The notes: a model not told the origin generated them from the letters alone. DNA of 64,000 nucleotides from Parvibaculum sp041688015 (GCA_041688015.1 JBDNIY010000017.1:248001-312000); one strand, 5' to 3'. Positions 26,963 through 35,988 are shown, counted from the first letter of the stretch. Numbers and translations are program-made.

Positions 26963-27010
26963 TTTCGCCTAAAAATTAGGCATTACTAATCAACCGCTCA
27001 ATTTATAGGC
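26963..27010 (-). promoter_or_regulatory. Paired upstream activator-like sites of amtB copy 2
   Basis: GCCTAAAAATTAGGC (26967-26981) is a perfect palindrome (six-base arms). A TAGGC half-site follows at 27006-27010. The promoter-like element is about 90 bp away, like the arrangement at amtB copy 1. The pattern GC-N11-GC resembles NtrC sites, but the match to the known consensus is partial. Confidence 0.5.
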
Positions 27011-27176
27011 TACATTTTCTGAAGGTCCGTCAAATCGGTGAAAGACGACATGTTTTAGCCATCTTTCATGGAAGCGTCGCTTCCGCTAAGATTCCCGTTA
27101 AGCACGAAGCCGCAAGAGCTTCAGACTGCGGGTCACGTCACGCGTGTCTCGGAGGGAACAGGGAACAGGGAATTTC

Positions 27177-29459
27177 ATGGCTCAATCAGTAAACAGCATC
27201 TGGCCGCGCGCGGTCAGTCTGGCGGCTTGTGCTGTCCTCGTCATCGGGGTTGGCATTGCCGTCATAAAATCAGGTGGCGGTGGCAGTGACGCCGACCATA
27301 CCAAAGCAATCAACATGGCCGATGATGCGGCTGGCAATATGGCCAAGGAGATGGCGCAAGGCGGTGGCGCTGAAGAGACTTCGCCAAATGCTCAAACAAC
27401 AGAACAAACGGCCGCGCGTCCGCTGGCCGATATCGATGCCGCGCGCATTGAAAATGCCGATAGTGAACCCGGCAACTGGATGGAGCACGGTCGTACCTAT
27501 AGCGAGCAGCGCTTTTCGCCACTCACTGACATCAACGACAAGAATGTGAGCCAGCTCGGCCTTGCATGGGCGCTGGACACTGATACGCATCGCGGGCTTG
27601 AGGCCTCTCCCATCGTGGTGGACGGCATCATGTATATGACGCTGACATGGGGCGCGACCATTGCGGTCGATGGGCGCACGGGTAAAGAGCTATGGCGCTT
27701 TGATCCTGAAGTGCCCGGCGAATGGGGTCGTTATGGTTGTTGCGACGTTGTCAATCGTGGCGTGGCGGTCTGGAAGGGTCGCGTCTATGTCGCGAGCTTT
27801 GACGGCAATCTCTTTGCGCTTGATGCCAAGGATGGTTCGGTTGTCTGGAAAGTCAAAACTGTTCCCGGTGCGCCTTATACATCGACAGGCGCGCCGCGCA
27901 TCGTTAATGGCAAGGTGCTGATCGGCAATGGCGGCGCGGAATATGGCGTGCGTGGTTATGTGACCGCCTATGACACAGAGACCGGCAAGCAGGTCTGGCG
28001 CTTCTATACGGTGCCGGGCGATCCGTCTTTGCCGGTTGAGAACCCTGAACTCACCAAAGCCATTCCGACATGGAAGGGCGGCGAGTGGTGGAAACTCGGT
28101 GGTGGCGGTACGGCATGGGACTCAATGGTCTATGACGTCAAGACGAACACGATCTTGATCGGCACGGGCAATGGTTCGCCTTGGACGCGTGCTATTCGTT
28201 CTCCGGGCGGCGGCGACAATCTTTATCTGTCGTCGATCATCGCGCTCGATCCCGATACCGGCAAGATGAAGTGGTACTATCAGGAAACGCCGGGCGACAA
28301 TTGGGACTATACCTCGACCCAGCCGATGATCCTTGCCGATCTGAAAATTGATGGCAAAGAACGTCACGTTGTTATGCATGCGCCTAAGAACGGCTTCTTC
28401 TATGTTCTTGACGTGGCCACCGGCGAGCTTCTGTCAGCCAAACCCTATGCGGTTGTGACCTGGGCCAAAGGCGTCGACATGCAGACGGGGCGTCCCATCG
28501 AAGACCCGGCGCTTAATTATGATAAAAAGGCAGAATGGGTCATGCCGTCAGCCAATGGGGCACATAACTGGCACCCCATGGCTTTCAATCCGCAAACGGA
28601 GCTTGTCTATATTCCGGGACAGGACATTCCTTTTCCTTATTCGCTCGACAAGGAGTGGCAAAAGACACACCACTACACGCCAGAAAAAAACTGGTGGAAC
28701 CTCGGTATTTCTTATGAAGAGCTTGTCGATATCGTGAAGTCGATGGGCGAAGTGCCGCCTGCAAAGGGTTTTCTGAAAGCATGGGACCCGGTGACGAGCA
28801 CCGTCAAATGGCAGGTTGAATATCCTACGGCTTTGAACGGTGGCGTATTGACGACAGCCGGCAATTTGGTTTTCCAAGGCACGGCTGATGGTCATATCTA
28901 TGCCTATAAAGCCGACACGGGCGAAAAGGTCTGGGAACAGGACGTCCAGATCGGCATCGTTGCACCGCCGATCAGCTATAAGATCGATGGTGTGCAGTAT
29001 GTTGCGGTGCTTGCAGGCTGGGGTGGTGTCAACATCACGTCAGGTGATGCGCGCACCTCTGCGGCGGCCAAATACGGCAATGAAGGCAAGTTGCTCGTCT
29101 TCAAGGTTGGGGGCACAGCCGAGTTGCAAAAACTCGCCTTGCGCGATCAATCCATTCCGGCATGGCCTGCCCTGACAGCGGATGCGGCAACGGTGCGCAA
29201 GGGTGAGATCTCCTACGCGCGTCATTGCGGCTTCTGCCATGGTTCGGAAGTCGTCAGCCCCGGTGTGATCCCGGACCTGCGACGTCTTGATGAAAACATG
29301 CGCGCGCATTTTCAGGACGTCGTGCGCGGTGGCATGTTGAAGGATAACGGGATGGCGAGTTTCGCCGATCTGCTTTCGGAAGATGATGTGGAGGCGATCA
29401 AATCCTATATCCAGAAGCGCGCTATTGAAGACAGGGCGCGTCAGGCTCCCGTGCGGTAA
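27177..29459 (+). CDS. PQQ-dependent alcohol dehydrogenase with C-terminal cytochrome c domain
   Basis: A 760-residue membrane-anchored quinohaemoprotein of the periplasm. A hydrophobic N-terminus (AVSLAACAVLVIGVGIAVI) acts as signal or anchor, followed by a roughly 55-residue linker rich in Ala, Gln and Glu. The eight-bladed PQQ propeller follows: the adjacent Cys188-Cys189 pair (GCCDVVNRG) is the disulfide that stacks on PQQ, and W-type repeats such as NWDYTSTQP are seen. A haem c motif, CGFCH, is at about 684-688. Start at 27177 is preceded by GGAACAGGGA. No pqq biosynthesis genes are nearby. Substrate may be ethanol or another primary alcohol; this is a family inference. Confidence 0.9.
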   Translation: MAQSVNSIWPRAVSLAACAVLVIGVGIAVIKSGGGGSDADHTKAINMADDAAGNMAKEMAQGGGAEETSPNAQTTEQTAARPLADIDAARIENADSEPGNWMEHGRTYSEQRFSPLTDINDKNVSQLGLAWALDTDTHRGLEASPIVVDGIMYMTLTWGATIAVDGRTGKELWRFDPEVPGEWGRYGCCDVVNRGVAVWKGRVYVASFDGNLFALDAKDGSVVWKVKTVPGAPYTSTGAPRIVNGKVLIGNGGAEYGVRGYVTAYDTETGKQVWRFYTVPGDPSLPVENPELTKAIPTWKGGEWWKLGGGGTAWDSMVYDVKTNTILIGTGNGSPWTRAIRSPGGGDNLYLSSIIALDPDTGKMKWYYQETPGDNWDYTSTQPMILADLKIDGKERHVVMHAPKNGFFYVLDVATGELLSAKPYAVVTWAKGVDMQTGRPIEDPALNYDKKAEWVMPSANGAHNWHPMAFNPQTELVYIPGQDIPFPYSLDKEWQKTHHYTPEKNWWNLGISYEELVDIVKSMGEVPPAKGFLKAWDPVTSTVKWQVEYPTALNGGVLTTAGNLVFQGTADGHIYAYKADTGEKVWEQDVQIGIVAPPISYKIDGVQYVAVLAGWGGVNITSGDARTSAAAKYGNEGKLLVFKVGGTAELQKLALRDQSIPAWPALTADAATVRKGEISYARHCGFCHGSEVVSPGVIPDLRRLDENMRAHFQDVVRGGMLKDNGMASFADLLSEDDVEAIKSYIQKRAIEDRARQAPVR

Positions 29460-29481
29460 CGCATTTCATATGAGAACAGAG

Positions 29482-29513
29482 AAGGGCGGGCCTTATGGGT
29501 CCGCCCTTTTTCT
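29482..29513 (+). terminator. Rho-independent terminator of the PQQ dehydrogenase gene
   Basis: Stem aagggcgg with ccgccctt around an 11-base loop, followed by TTTTTC. It sits 23 bp after the stop codon at 29459, and just before the convergent amidase gene end. Confidence 0.9.
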
Positions 29514-29528
29514 TTGTGAAGAGCTGTG

Positions 29529-30890
29529 TTAGCGCAGCGCTTTCTCGATGGCGGCGCCGATGCGTAGAAGTTTTTCTTCCGTATTGGGATGGCTTTGCAA
29601 CATCAGCCCAACGGGCAGGCCCAGCGCATCGGTGCCGATGGGCAAGCTCAAGGCGCAGAGACCGAGTTGATTGCCGATGGTGGTATTGCGCAACGCCATG
29701 CGATTGGCCTTGAAATAGGCGGGCCCGCCCGCTGCTAGTGAGGTAATCGGTGGTGGCGAAATGGCAACGGTCGGCAAGACGACCGCATCAACGCCAGCGG
29801 TAGCGGCGAGATAGGATCGCGCGAGGCGTTGGCGCTCGCGGTCTGTGATCAGCAGGTCGCTCGCCCTAATGGTGGCTCCGGCCATAAAGCGGTCATAGAC
29901 GGGTGGGAAAATGTCATACCTATTTTGCTCCAGCGTGTAGGCCCAATGGGCATGAGCTTCGGCGACAAGACGGCTTGCTCCGCCGCTCCAAGCCAGTGCG
30001 TCAATGGCATCAAGTTCGGGGATCGGATGCTCCACAATGCGAACGCCAGCGTGAAGAAGTTTGCGTAATGCGCTATCGATCGCGTCGCTGATGCCTGCAT
30101 CAAGTTCACTCCAGCCGACACCACCGGGCAACCAGAGTGTCAGGTCGTTCAGGCTTGTGCCCGCGAGATCGGTCGGGCGCTCGCCCGTGAGCAGTGAGAA
30201 GAGAGTGGCAGCGTCGGCCACATTGCGCGCCAGCGGGCCGATGGTATCGAAAGTTGGTGATAGCGGCAGAGTGCCCTTGAGAGGGATGCGTCCGGCAGTG
30301 GTCTTGAGGCCGACAAGGCCGTTCCAAGCGGCGGGAATGCGTACCGAACCGCCGGTATCCGTACCGATGGAGCCCGCGCAAAGACCGCGGGCAAGCGCCA
30401 CGGCGGCCCCCGATGACGAGCCGCCCGGTACGCGTTCAGTGGCGGCATCAAAGGGGTTAGTTGGCGTGCCGCAGGTTGGGTTGATGCCGAGGCCCGAAAA
30501 GGCAAATTCCGTCATCGCCGTTTTGCCGAGACAGACGCTGCCTGTACGCGTGGCTTGCGTGAGGACGTCGGCATCGGTCTGTGGCACCCGCGATTTAAGC
30601 GCCAGCGAGCCTGCCGCCGTCACAGTGCCTGCGCTATCGAAAAGGTCCTTCCATGAAAGGGGCACCCCATCGAGTGGGTGGCGACGCATCCCATGTTTCG
30701 CGCGCGCGGTGGCGGCGTCAGCCTCGGCACGGGCGCGGGCCTCTGTCAGGCGCATATAGATGCGGTGGTCAGGATCGAGATCGCGGATGCGGGCGAGGTA
30801 GAATTCGGTCGCTTCGCGAGGTGTCGTTTGCCCGCTTTCAAACAGGTGGCCCAACTCAAGCGCTGGCATTTGGGCATCTATTTTTGACAT
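29529..30890 (-). CDS. Amidase signature family protein
   Basis: A 453-residue amidase with the Ser-cisSer-Lys triad: Lys about 82 in LSWKDLFD, the Ser-rich signature GGSSSGAAVALARG (about 154-167) and TDTGGSVRIP with the nucleophile Ser. The start at 30890 (MSKIDAQMPALEL) is chosen because the longer upstream frame has no family similarity. It resembles indoleacetamide hydrolase or aspartyl-tRNA amidotransferase subunit A in fold; no gatC or gatB is nearby, so a role in tRNA charging is unlikely to come from this locus. It is divergent from the UbiH-type gene. Confidence 0.88.
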   Translation of the reverse strand: MSKIDAQMPALELGHLFESGQTTPREATEFYLARIRDLDPDHRIYMRLTEARARAEADAATARAKHGMRRHPLDGVPLSWKDLFDSAGTVTAAGSLALKSRVPQTDADVLTQATRTGSVCLGKTAMTEFAFSGLGINPTCGTPTNPFDAATERVPGGSSSGAAVALARGLCAGSIGTDTGGSVRIPAAWNGLVGLKTTAGRIPLKGTLPLSPTFDTIGPLARNVADAATLFSLLTGERPTDLAGTSLNDLTLWLPGGVGWSELDAGISDAIDSALRKLLHAGVRIVEHPIPELDAIDALAWSGGASRLVAEAHAHWAYTLEQNRYDIFPPVYDRFMAGATIRASDLLITDRERQRLARSYLAATAGVDAVVLPTVAISPPPITSLAAGGPAYFKANRMALRNTTIGNQLGLCALSLPIGTDALGLPVGLMLQSHPNTEEKLLRIGAAIEKALR

Positions 30891-31001
30891 GTCCGACCTC
30901 TCGAATGGTGGGGCAGAGACTAGGATTGTCATGCGCCTGCGTCCATATGATCGCGCGCGAGGTGCTGGACAATCGGCCCCATCCGTTGGACCCTGCATGC
31001 C

Positions 31002-32234
31002 ATGAACACAGCAGAATATCACAGCGATGTGCTGATTGTCGGTGGCGGGCTTGCGGGCATGCCTCTGGCGCTGGCTTTGGCGCAGGGCGGGCTCAGCGTC
31101 ACGTTGGTTGATGCGCTCGATCCGGCGACGGCGACGGGCGCCGGGTTTGACGGCCGGGTCTCGGCGGTGGCGTTTTCGTCCTGCCGGATGCTGCGCCAAT
31201 TGGGCGTGACGCCGCATCTGGAAGGTCAGATGCAGCCGATCAATGACATTATCGTGTCGGACGGTCGGGTGCGCAGCGCCAGCTCATCATTTTTTCTGCA
31301 TTTCGATCACACGGAAATCGGCGATGAGCCGCTCGGCAACCTGATTGAGAACCGGCATTTGCGCATTGCCTTGCAAAAGGCGATTGCGGCCGAAGAGGGC
31401 GTGCGGCTCATTGCACCCAATGCGGTGACGCATGTCGCTTATGGAGCCGACGTTGTGGCAACGCTTAAAGACGGCGCGCGCGTGACAGCGCGGGTTTGTT
31501 TTGCCGCCGATGGGCGCAACTCGCCAACACGCGTGGCTGCGGGCATCAAGACCATTGGCTGGGATTACGGTCAGACGGGTATTGTCACAACCGTTGAGCA
31601 TGAGCGCGCCCATGAAGGCGTGGCGCAAGAATATTTTTTGCCCGGCGGGCCTTTTGCCATTCTACCGATGGTGGGCAACCGCGCTTCACTCGTGTGGACG
31701 GAACGGCATGACAGTGCCAAGACCATATTGGCGCTGGATGATGTGGACTTTGCTGACGAGATGCGGGCGCGCTTTGGTGATTATTTAGGTGCGTGCAAAC
31801 CGGTCGGGCCGCGCTGGTCCTATCCTTTGTCGCTGCAATTGGCGCGCGACTATGTGCGCCCGCGCCTCGCGTTGGTGGGCGACGCGGCGCATGCGATCCA
31901 TCCGATTGCGGGCCAGGGGCTTAATCTGGGTTGGCGCGATGTGGCGGCTGCCGCTCAGGTCATCGTTGAGGCGGCACGTTTGGGCCAAGACATTGGCGCG
32001 TTTGATGTGCTGGAGCGCTATCAGCAATGGCGACGGTTCGACAATGTATCGTTGTCGCTGCTGATGGATGGGATGAACCGATTGTTCTCCAATGACATCG
32101 GGCCGCTCAGGTTGGCGCGCGACGTCGGGCTCGGTCTCGTTAATCTGATGGGACCTGCACGGCGGCTCTTCATGCGCCATGCAGGCGGTTCGGTTGGCGA
32201 CCTACCACGCCTGCTGCGCGGCGAAGAGATCTAG
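31002..32234 (+). CDS. UbiH/UbiF-family FAD-dependent hydroxylase
   Basis: A 410-residue flavoprotein monooxygenase of the ubiquinone hydroxylase family. The FAD-binding GXGXXG is at residues 13-20 (VGGGLAGMPL), and the second FAD motif GDAAHAIHPIAGQGLNLG is at about 293-310. The intermediate SAVAFSSCRMLRQLG segment with an Arg is also typical. UbiH, UbiF and UbiI hydroxylate the ubiquinone ring; which position cannot be told from the sequence. It converges with the DUF971 gene, whose stop codon is 1 bp away from its own. Confidence 0.9.
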   Translation: MNTAEYHSDVLIVGGGLAGMPLALALAQGGLSVTLVDALDPATATGAGFDGRVSAVAFSSCRMLRQLGVTPHLEGQMQPINDIIVSDGRVRSASSSFFLHFDHTEIGDEPLGNLIENRHLRIALQKAIAAEEGVRLIAPNAVTHVAYGADVVATLKDGARVTARVCFAADGRNSPTRVAAGIKTIGWDYGQTGIVTTVEHERAHEGVAQEYFLPGGPFAILPMVGNRASLVWTERHDSAKTILALDDVDFADEMRARFGDYLGACKPVGPRWSYPLSLQLARDYVRPRLALVGDAAHAIHPIAGQGLNLGWRDVAAAAQVIVEAARLGQDIGAFDVLERYQQWRRFDNVSLSLLMDGMNRLFSNDIGPLRLARDVGLGLVNLMGPARRLFMRHAGGSVGDLPRLLRGEEI

Positions 32235-32235
32235 G

Positions 32236-32616
32236 TCAGTCTCGACTGAGGCCTTTGTCGGTCAGGCCGGCGATATAGTCGGCCCAGATCTGGTCTTGCT
32301 CATGGCCGAGGCGATAGAGCGTATCCCATGTGAACAGGCCAGTGTCATGGCCATCGCCGAAGATGATGCGCAAAGCGTAATTGCCAACAGGTTCGAGAGA
32401 TTCAATCGTCACGTTGCGTTTCCCGGGAACGATGGTCTTCTGGCCGGTGCCGTGGCCTTGCACTTCGGCGGACGGGCTTTCGACGCGCAGCAGTTCGGCG
32501 GGCAACGCATAGTGTGTACCGTCCTCGAATGTGACTTCGAGAATGCGTTCTGATTTTTTCAACTTGAGTTCGCTCGGCCAGGGCCGCGCGGCGTCCGCGT
32601 GGTTACTCATCGTCAA
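32236..32616 (-). CDS. DUF971 domain protein (gamma-butyrobetaine hydroxylase-like N-terminal domain)
   Basis: A 126-residue DUF971 protein. The core is PSELKLKKSERILEVTFEDGTHYALPAELLRVESPSAEV, and the C-terminal YALRIIFGDGHDTGLFTWDTLYRLG is the family signature. It resembles the N-terminal domain of gamma-butyrobetaine dioxygenase. The family is often linked to iron-sulfur cluster protein contexts, but no function is assured. It starts inside the end of the upstream Trm112-like gene (8-14 bp overlap, start at 32616 or 32610), so it is translationally coupled in the operon ybbN, LON, Trm112-like, DUF971. Confidence 0.92.
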   Translation of the reverse strand: MTMSNHADAARPWPSELKLKKSERILEVTFEDGTHYALPAELLRVESPSAEVQGHGTGQKTIVPGKRNVTIESLEPVGNYALRIIFGDGHDTGLFTWDTLYRLGHEQDQIWADYIAGLTDKGLSRD

Positions 32617-32806
32617 GGACGCGGGCTTCCTCGGCCAGCATGATCGGAATGCCGTCGCGGATCGGATAGGCCAGGCGCGCCTTGTCGGAGATCAGCTCTT
32701 GGCGGTCGCGGTCATAGCGCAGGGTGGTTTTGGTAACAGGGCAGACGAGGATTTCAAGTAGCTTGGGATCGACATCGGTGCGCGTGGTCTGATGGGTTTC
32801 GGGCAT
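32603..32806 (-). CDS. Trm112-like protein (UPF0434 family)
   Basis: A 67-residue UPF0434 protein of the Trm112 fold. The start at 32806 follows an AAAGGA ribosome binding site. The sequence carries ILVCPVTKTTLRYDRDRQELIS and YPIRDGIPIMLAEEAR, the usual segments. The classical family carries Cys for zinc; here only one Cys (LVCPV) remains visible, as is common in UPF0434. The role is unknown; Trm112 proteins activate methyltransferases. It overlaps the DUF971 gene and lies 34 bp after the LON-domain gene. Confidence 0.88.
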   Translation of the reverse strand: MPETHQTTRTDVDPKLLEILVCPVTKTTLRYDRDRQELISDKARLAYPIRDGIPIMLAEEARVLDDE

Positions 32807-32839
32807 GGCTCTGTCCTTTGAGGCTTTATTGAACTCTAC

Positions 32840-33514
32840 TTATTGAACTAGATTTTCGTTCGATGCGCCTTGCTGGAGCGCTACTTCGGTCAGCGCAATC
32901 AGCATTTGGTTGCGATCTTCGAGCGTTTTGGCTTCCAGCAGCGCTTGCTTTTCGCGCGGGCCATAGGGGCTGATGATCGAGAGCGAATTCACCAGCGTTT
33001 CATTGGTGGATAGCTTGATGGCGCGCCAATCCGCTTGTAGGCCATTGGTGTCGAGATATTCCTTCAGCACGTTGAGCAAGTTCTCACGCTTCACATTCTC
33101 GGTGCCGAGCTCTGGTGTGAGGTCGTCGCTAAATTCCTCAAAACTCACCGCACATTGTCGGTAGGGCGTCATGGTTTCAAGTTCGTCGGTGATGCGGAAG
33201 CGGGCGATGCCAGTGAGTGTGATGATGAGACGGCCATCTGGCGTTTCGGTATAAGAGGTGAGGCGGCCGGCGCAACCGACGTTCATCAGCGCGGGTTGAT
33301 CGGCTTGTGTCGGCAAAGTGCCGTCTTCGTCGGGCTGGATCAAACCAATGATCCGTGTACCACGCAAACAATCATCGATCATTTGCAGGTAGCACGGCTC
33401 AAAGATATTCAGCGGCAATTGTGTGCGCGGCAGGAGCAATACGCCCGGCAGCGGAAATACCGCAATGGAGGCGGGAAGGTCCGCGACGCTGATATAGCGA
33501 TCCGTCGATCCCAT
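32840..33514 (-). CDS. LON N-terminal (substrate-binding) domain protein
   Basis: A 224-residue stand-alone LON substrate-binding domain with no AAA+ or protease part. Signatures are ASIAVFPLPGVLLLPRTQLPLNIFEPCYLQMIDDCLRG and IGLIQPDE, then GCAGRLTSYTETPDGRLIITLTGIARF. Stand-alone LON domain proteins occur in alphaproteobacteria next to a thioredoxin-type gene, as here. No direct activity is known. It lies 41 bp downstream of the ybbN-type gene in the same operon. Confidence 0.92.
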   Translation of the reverse strand: MGSTDRYISVADLPASIAVFPLPGVLLLPRTQLPLNIFEPCYLQMIDDCLRGTRIIGLIQPDEDGTLPTQADQPALMNVGCAGRLTSYTETPDGRLIITLTGIARFRITDELETMTPYRQCAVSFEEFSDDLTPELGTENVKRENLLNVLKEYLDTNGLQADWRAIKLSTNETLVNSLSIISPYGPREKQALLEAKTLEDRNQMLIALTEVALQQGASNENLVQ

Positions 33515-33555
33515 AATGCTTTTACCTTCTCCTCAATGTGTGGCTGGACAGGGGC

Positions 33556-34470
33556 TTAGCTGAACAGGATGGATGATAGACGACGACGGCCAGACAGGGT
33601 GACGTCATCCTTAGGGCCATAAGCGTCGAAGAATTCGACTAACTGCTTGCGGGCGGCTTGATCGTTCCAGTTGCGGTCATATTCAAAGCTGATGAGCAAT
33701 TGATCGACCGCGCCTTCCTTGTCGCCCTTGGCGTTGAGAACGAGCGCAAGATCAAAGCGCGCCTCATGATCCTTAGGGTTCTTTTCAATGCGGGTGAGCA
33801 ATTCGCTTGTGTCGCCCAGATCAGTTGATTTTTCGGCGAGCGACAGAGCAGCTTCGGCAGCCTTGATCTCGGCGTCATTGCGCGCGTCGGGGCGGACCAA
33901 CCCAAGCGTTTGGCGAGCACGTTCCAGATCGCCACTTTCGACGTAGCAGCGTGCAAGGCCCGCGACGGCGGCGGGGTTGCCGGGCTCATGCTGAATGGCG
34001 GCACCGAAGGCCTGAGCGGCGCTGGCAAGATCATCTGCCTCGAGCGCGGTGCGGCCTGCTGTGACCAATTCTTCGGCGGGTGTCGGCCCGACATCGCCGA
34101 CTAGTTTTTCGACAAAGGCACGAACCTGACTTTCAGGCAGAGCGCCTGTGAAGGTATCGACCGGCTGGCCATTCTTGAAGGCAAAGACCGCGGGGATCGA
34201 CTGCACGCGCAGTTGCTGGGCGACTTCGGGATGCTCATCAATGTTCATCTTGACGAGATGGACAGCACCTTTGGCGGCGAGCACGACTTTTTCGAGCGTC
34301 GGCGTCAGCTGCTTGCAGGGGCCGCACCACGGTGCCCAGAAATCGACAATGACTGGCACCTTGGCGTCCAGAACGTCGGCAGTAAATGTCTGAGTGGTGG
34401 TGTCAAAAATGACGTCTGCAGGCGCGACAGCGCCTGCGGCGGCGTCAGATTGTCCGATGATCTGTTCCAT
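33556..34470 (-). CDS. ybbN: YbbN-type thioredoxin-TPR co-chaperone
   Basis: A 304-residue protein with a thioredoxin domain (about 20-125), active-site WCGPC with Cys49 and Cys52, followed by a TPR-like helical domain (about 135-290: LVTAGRTALEADDLASAAQAFGAAI). CnoX/YbbN proteins protect substrates from oxidation and deliver them to chaperones. The E. coli protein has SQHC in place of a CGPC active site; here the redox motif is complete, so it may be redox active. It is the first gene of the four-gene operon on the minus strand. Confidence 0.93.
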   Translation of the reverse strand: MEQIIGQSDAAAGAVAPADVIFDTTTQTFTADVLDAKVPVIVDFWAPWCGPCKQLTPTLEKVVLAAKGAVHLVKMNIDEHPEVAQQLRVQSIPAVFAFKNGQPVDTFTGALPESQVRAFVEKLVGDVGPTPAEELVTAGRTALEADDLASAAQAFGAAIQHEPGNPAAVAGLARCYVESGDLERARQTLGLVRPDARNDAEIKAAEAALSLAEKSTDLGDTSELLTRIEKNPKDHEARFDLALVLNAKGDKEGAVDQLLISFEYDRNWNDQAARKQLVEFFDAYGPKDDVTLSGRRRLSSILFS

Positions 34471-34580
34471 AGTGTCAGGCCTTGTTTAGCGGGTTCCACT
34501 CTTATGTGGGCACGCTCTCTTTTGGAAACAATGGTTTAGCGGCAGAGCGCAGGGGCCTGCAAGGTTTCCCTGCGGGCGAG

Positions 34581-35123
34581 CTAGCCCGGCTGAGGCTGGG
34601 TTGCCTGTTCGAGATCGAGAATGAGCGGTTTGTGGCCCGTAGCCGCCAGTAATGTCAGGAGACCTTCGCGCGAAACCGCCGTTGTGGAGCGATTGTCGAG
34701 CGGATGATAGTGGAGCCGGTCGTGCTCCAGCATGGGTGCATCGAGCACAGCGGTGACGCGGGCTGGTTGGTCGTTGATCAGCGCAAAAGGCGTCACTGAA
34801 CCGGGGCGGACGCCCAAGACCTCCCAGAGGAGGTCGCTATTGGCAAAGGAGAGCCGTGCGGCTCCCAGCGGGCCACCCAGTTGATTGAGCCGGATGGCGC
34901 GTGCCTCAAGCGTGACGACCAGAAAGAGCGCGCCTTTCTTGTCTTTCAGGAAGAGGTTCTTGCAATGGCCTCCCAGATCCCAAGGCGGCCCCCACAACGC
35001 GCGCGCTGCCTGCGCCTCCTCGACGGTGTGTAGCGCGTCGTGGTCGCGGGTTTCATGAGCGATGTCATGGGCGGTGAGCCATTCTAGGCAAGCCTCGCGT
35101 GACGTGATGCGTTGATTTTGCAT
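34581..35123 (-). CDS. ProX/YbaK-type aminoacyl-tRNA editing protein
   Basis: A 180-residue trans-editing domain protein of the prolyl-tRNA synthetase-associated family (ProX/PrdX). The family hydrolyses Ala-tRNA(Pro) or similar mischarged tRNAs. Seen are CKNLFLKDKKGALFLVVTLEARAIRLNQL (contains the family Lys in CKNLFL), FANSDLLWEVLGVRPGSVTPFALIND and the late region FHYHPL-like LHYHPLDNRST. Length is right for PrdX types. It is monocistronic on the minus strand. Its 5' neighbour on the plus strand is tRNA-Gly, 199 bp away. Confidence 0.9.
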   Translation of the reverse strand: MQNQRITSREACLEWLTAHDIAHETRDHDALHTVEEAQAARALWGPPWDLGGHCKNLFLKDKKGALFLVVTLEARAIRLNQLGGPLGAARLSFANSDLLWEVLGVRPGSVTPFALINDQPARVTAVLDAPMLEHDRLHYHPLDNRSTTAVSREGLLTLLAATGHKPLILDLEQATQPQPG

Positions 35124-35321
35124 AAGACCTTTGGGGGCTGTAATGACATGATGAGGTCAGGCTAGCGGGTTTCGCCTTTCGGGGTCCAGTCCGGGTTGCT
35201 TTAGGGAAGCGGCGGCGCGCCACAGCGTTTGTTTGACAGGTGGCCGCCGGTCATCGGCGTTTCTTTGCATGCGCCCCCTTGCAATGGCTCTGGCTATAGG
35301 CCATAAAACGCGCCTTCGGAT

Positions 35322-35396
35322 GCGGGTGTAGCTCAGGGGTAGAGCACAACCTTGCCAAGGTTGGGGTCGAGGGTTCGAATCCCTTCGCCCGCTCCA
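35322..35396 (+). tRNA. tRNA-Gly (anticodon GCC)
   Basis: A full cloverleaf of 75 bases including the encoded CCA: acceptor GCGGGTG with CGCCCGC (one G-T pair), D-arm GCTC/GAGC, anticodon stem CAACC/GGTTG with loop TTGCCAA (anticodon GCC), T-arm GAGGG/CCCTT with TTCGAAT, discriminator T. It reads glycine codons GGC and GGU. No neighbouring tRNA is seen. Confidence 0.97.
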
Positions 35397-35493
35397 AAGT
35401 CTCGGTTTCGACAGAGATGGTACCCACCGGGATAGGCCGCCCCAGAGGCGGTTTTTCTTTGCCCAGATGGGAAATTACCCCAACGAGGCCTCC

Positions 35494-35988
35494 ATGACCC
35501 AAGTCCAATCCTGCCCCTGCGCGTCCGGCAAAAGCCTTGCCGATTGCTGCGGTCTCTATCTTTCTGGTGCGGCTTTGCCGCCGACGGCCGAAGCGTTGAT
35601 GCGCTCGCGCTATTCGGCCTTTGCCACGGGCGCCATTGATTATCTTGAAGCCTCGTTGATGCCGGGCACACGGGATGATTTTGATCGGGCTAATGCCAGT
35701 GAATGGGCGTCATCGAGTGAATGGACCGGATTGCAGGTGCGCCAAGTTGAAAACGGCGGCGTGGACGATGAGGAGGGATTTGTCGAATTTGTTGCCCAGT
35801 TTCGTCAGGAAGGCGCTGATCGTGTGCATCACGAAACGGGGCATTTTGGGAGCCACGATGGCCGTTGGTACTATATCGATGGCGTGATGGGCACGCGGCC
35901 GCGCACGGTTGCCAAGATTGGTCGCAATGACCCCTGTAGCTGCGGCTCGGGCAAGAAATTCAAGAAATGCTGCGGAGCGGCGGCCTGA
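35494..35988 (+). CDS. YchJ family SEC-C motif protein
   Basis: A 164-residue protein starting at the ATG at 35494 (MTQVQSCPCASGKSLADCC). The N-terminal CPCASGK...CC and C-terminal CSCGSGKKFKKCC are two SEC-C zinc-binding clusters. The central part carries the YchJ core ALMRSRYSAFATGAIDYLEASL and GRWYYIDGVM. SEC-C motifs are zinc ribbons, first seen at the SecA C-terminus. YchJ-type proteins are of uncertain function. Confidence 0.93.
   Translation: MTQVQSCPCASGKSLADCCGLYLSGAALPPTAEALMRSRYSAFATGAIDYLEASLMPGTRDDFDRANASEWASSSEWTGLQVRQVENGGVDDEEGFVEFVAQFRQEGADRVHHETGHFGSHDGRWYYIDGVMGTRPRTVAKIGRNDPCSCGSGKKFKKCCGAAA

Noticed and set aside
29529..31217. 562-residue version of the amidase
   Set aside because: The added N-terminus overlaps the UbiH-type gene antisense and looks non-coding.
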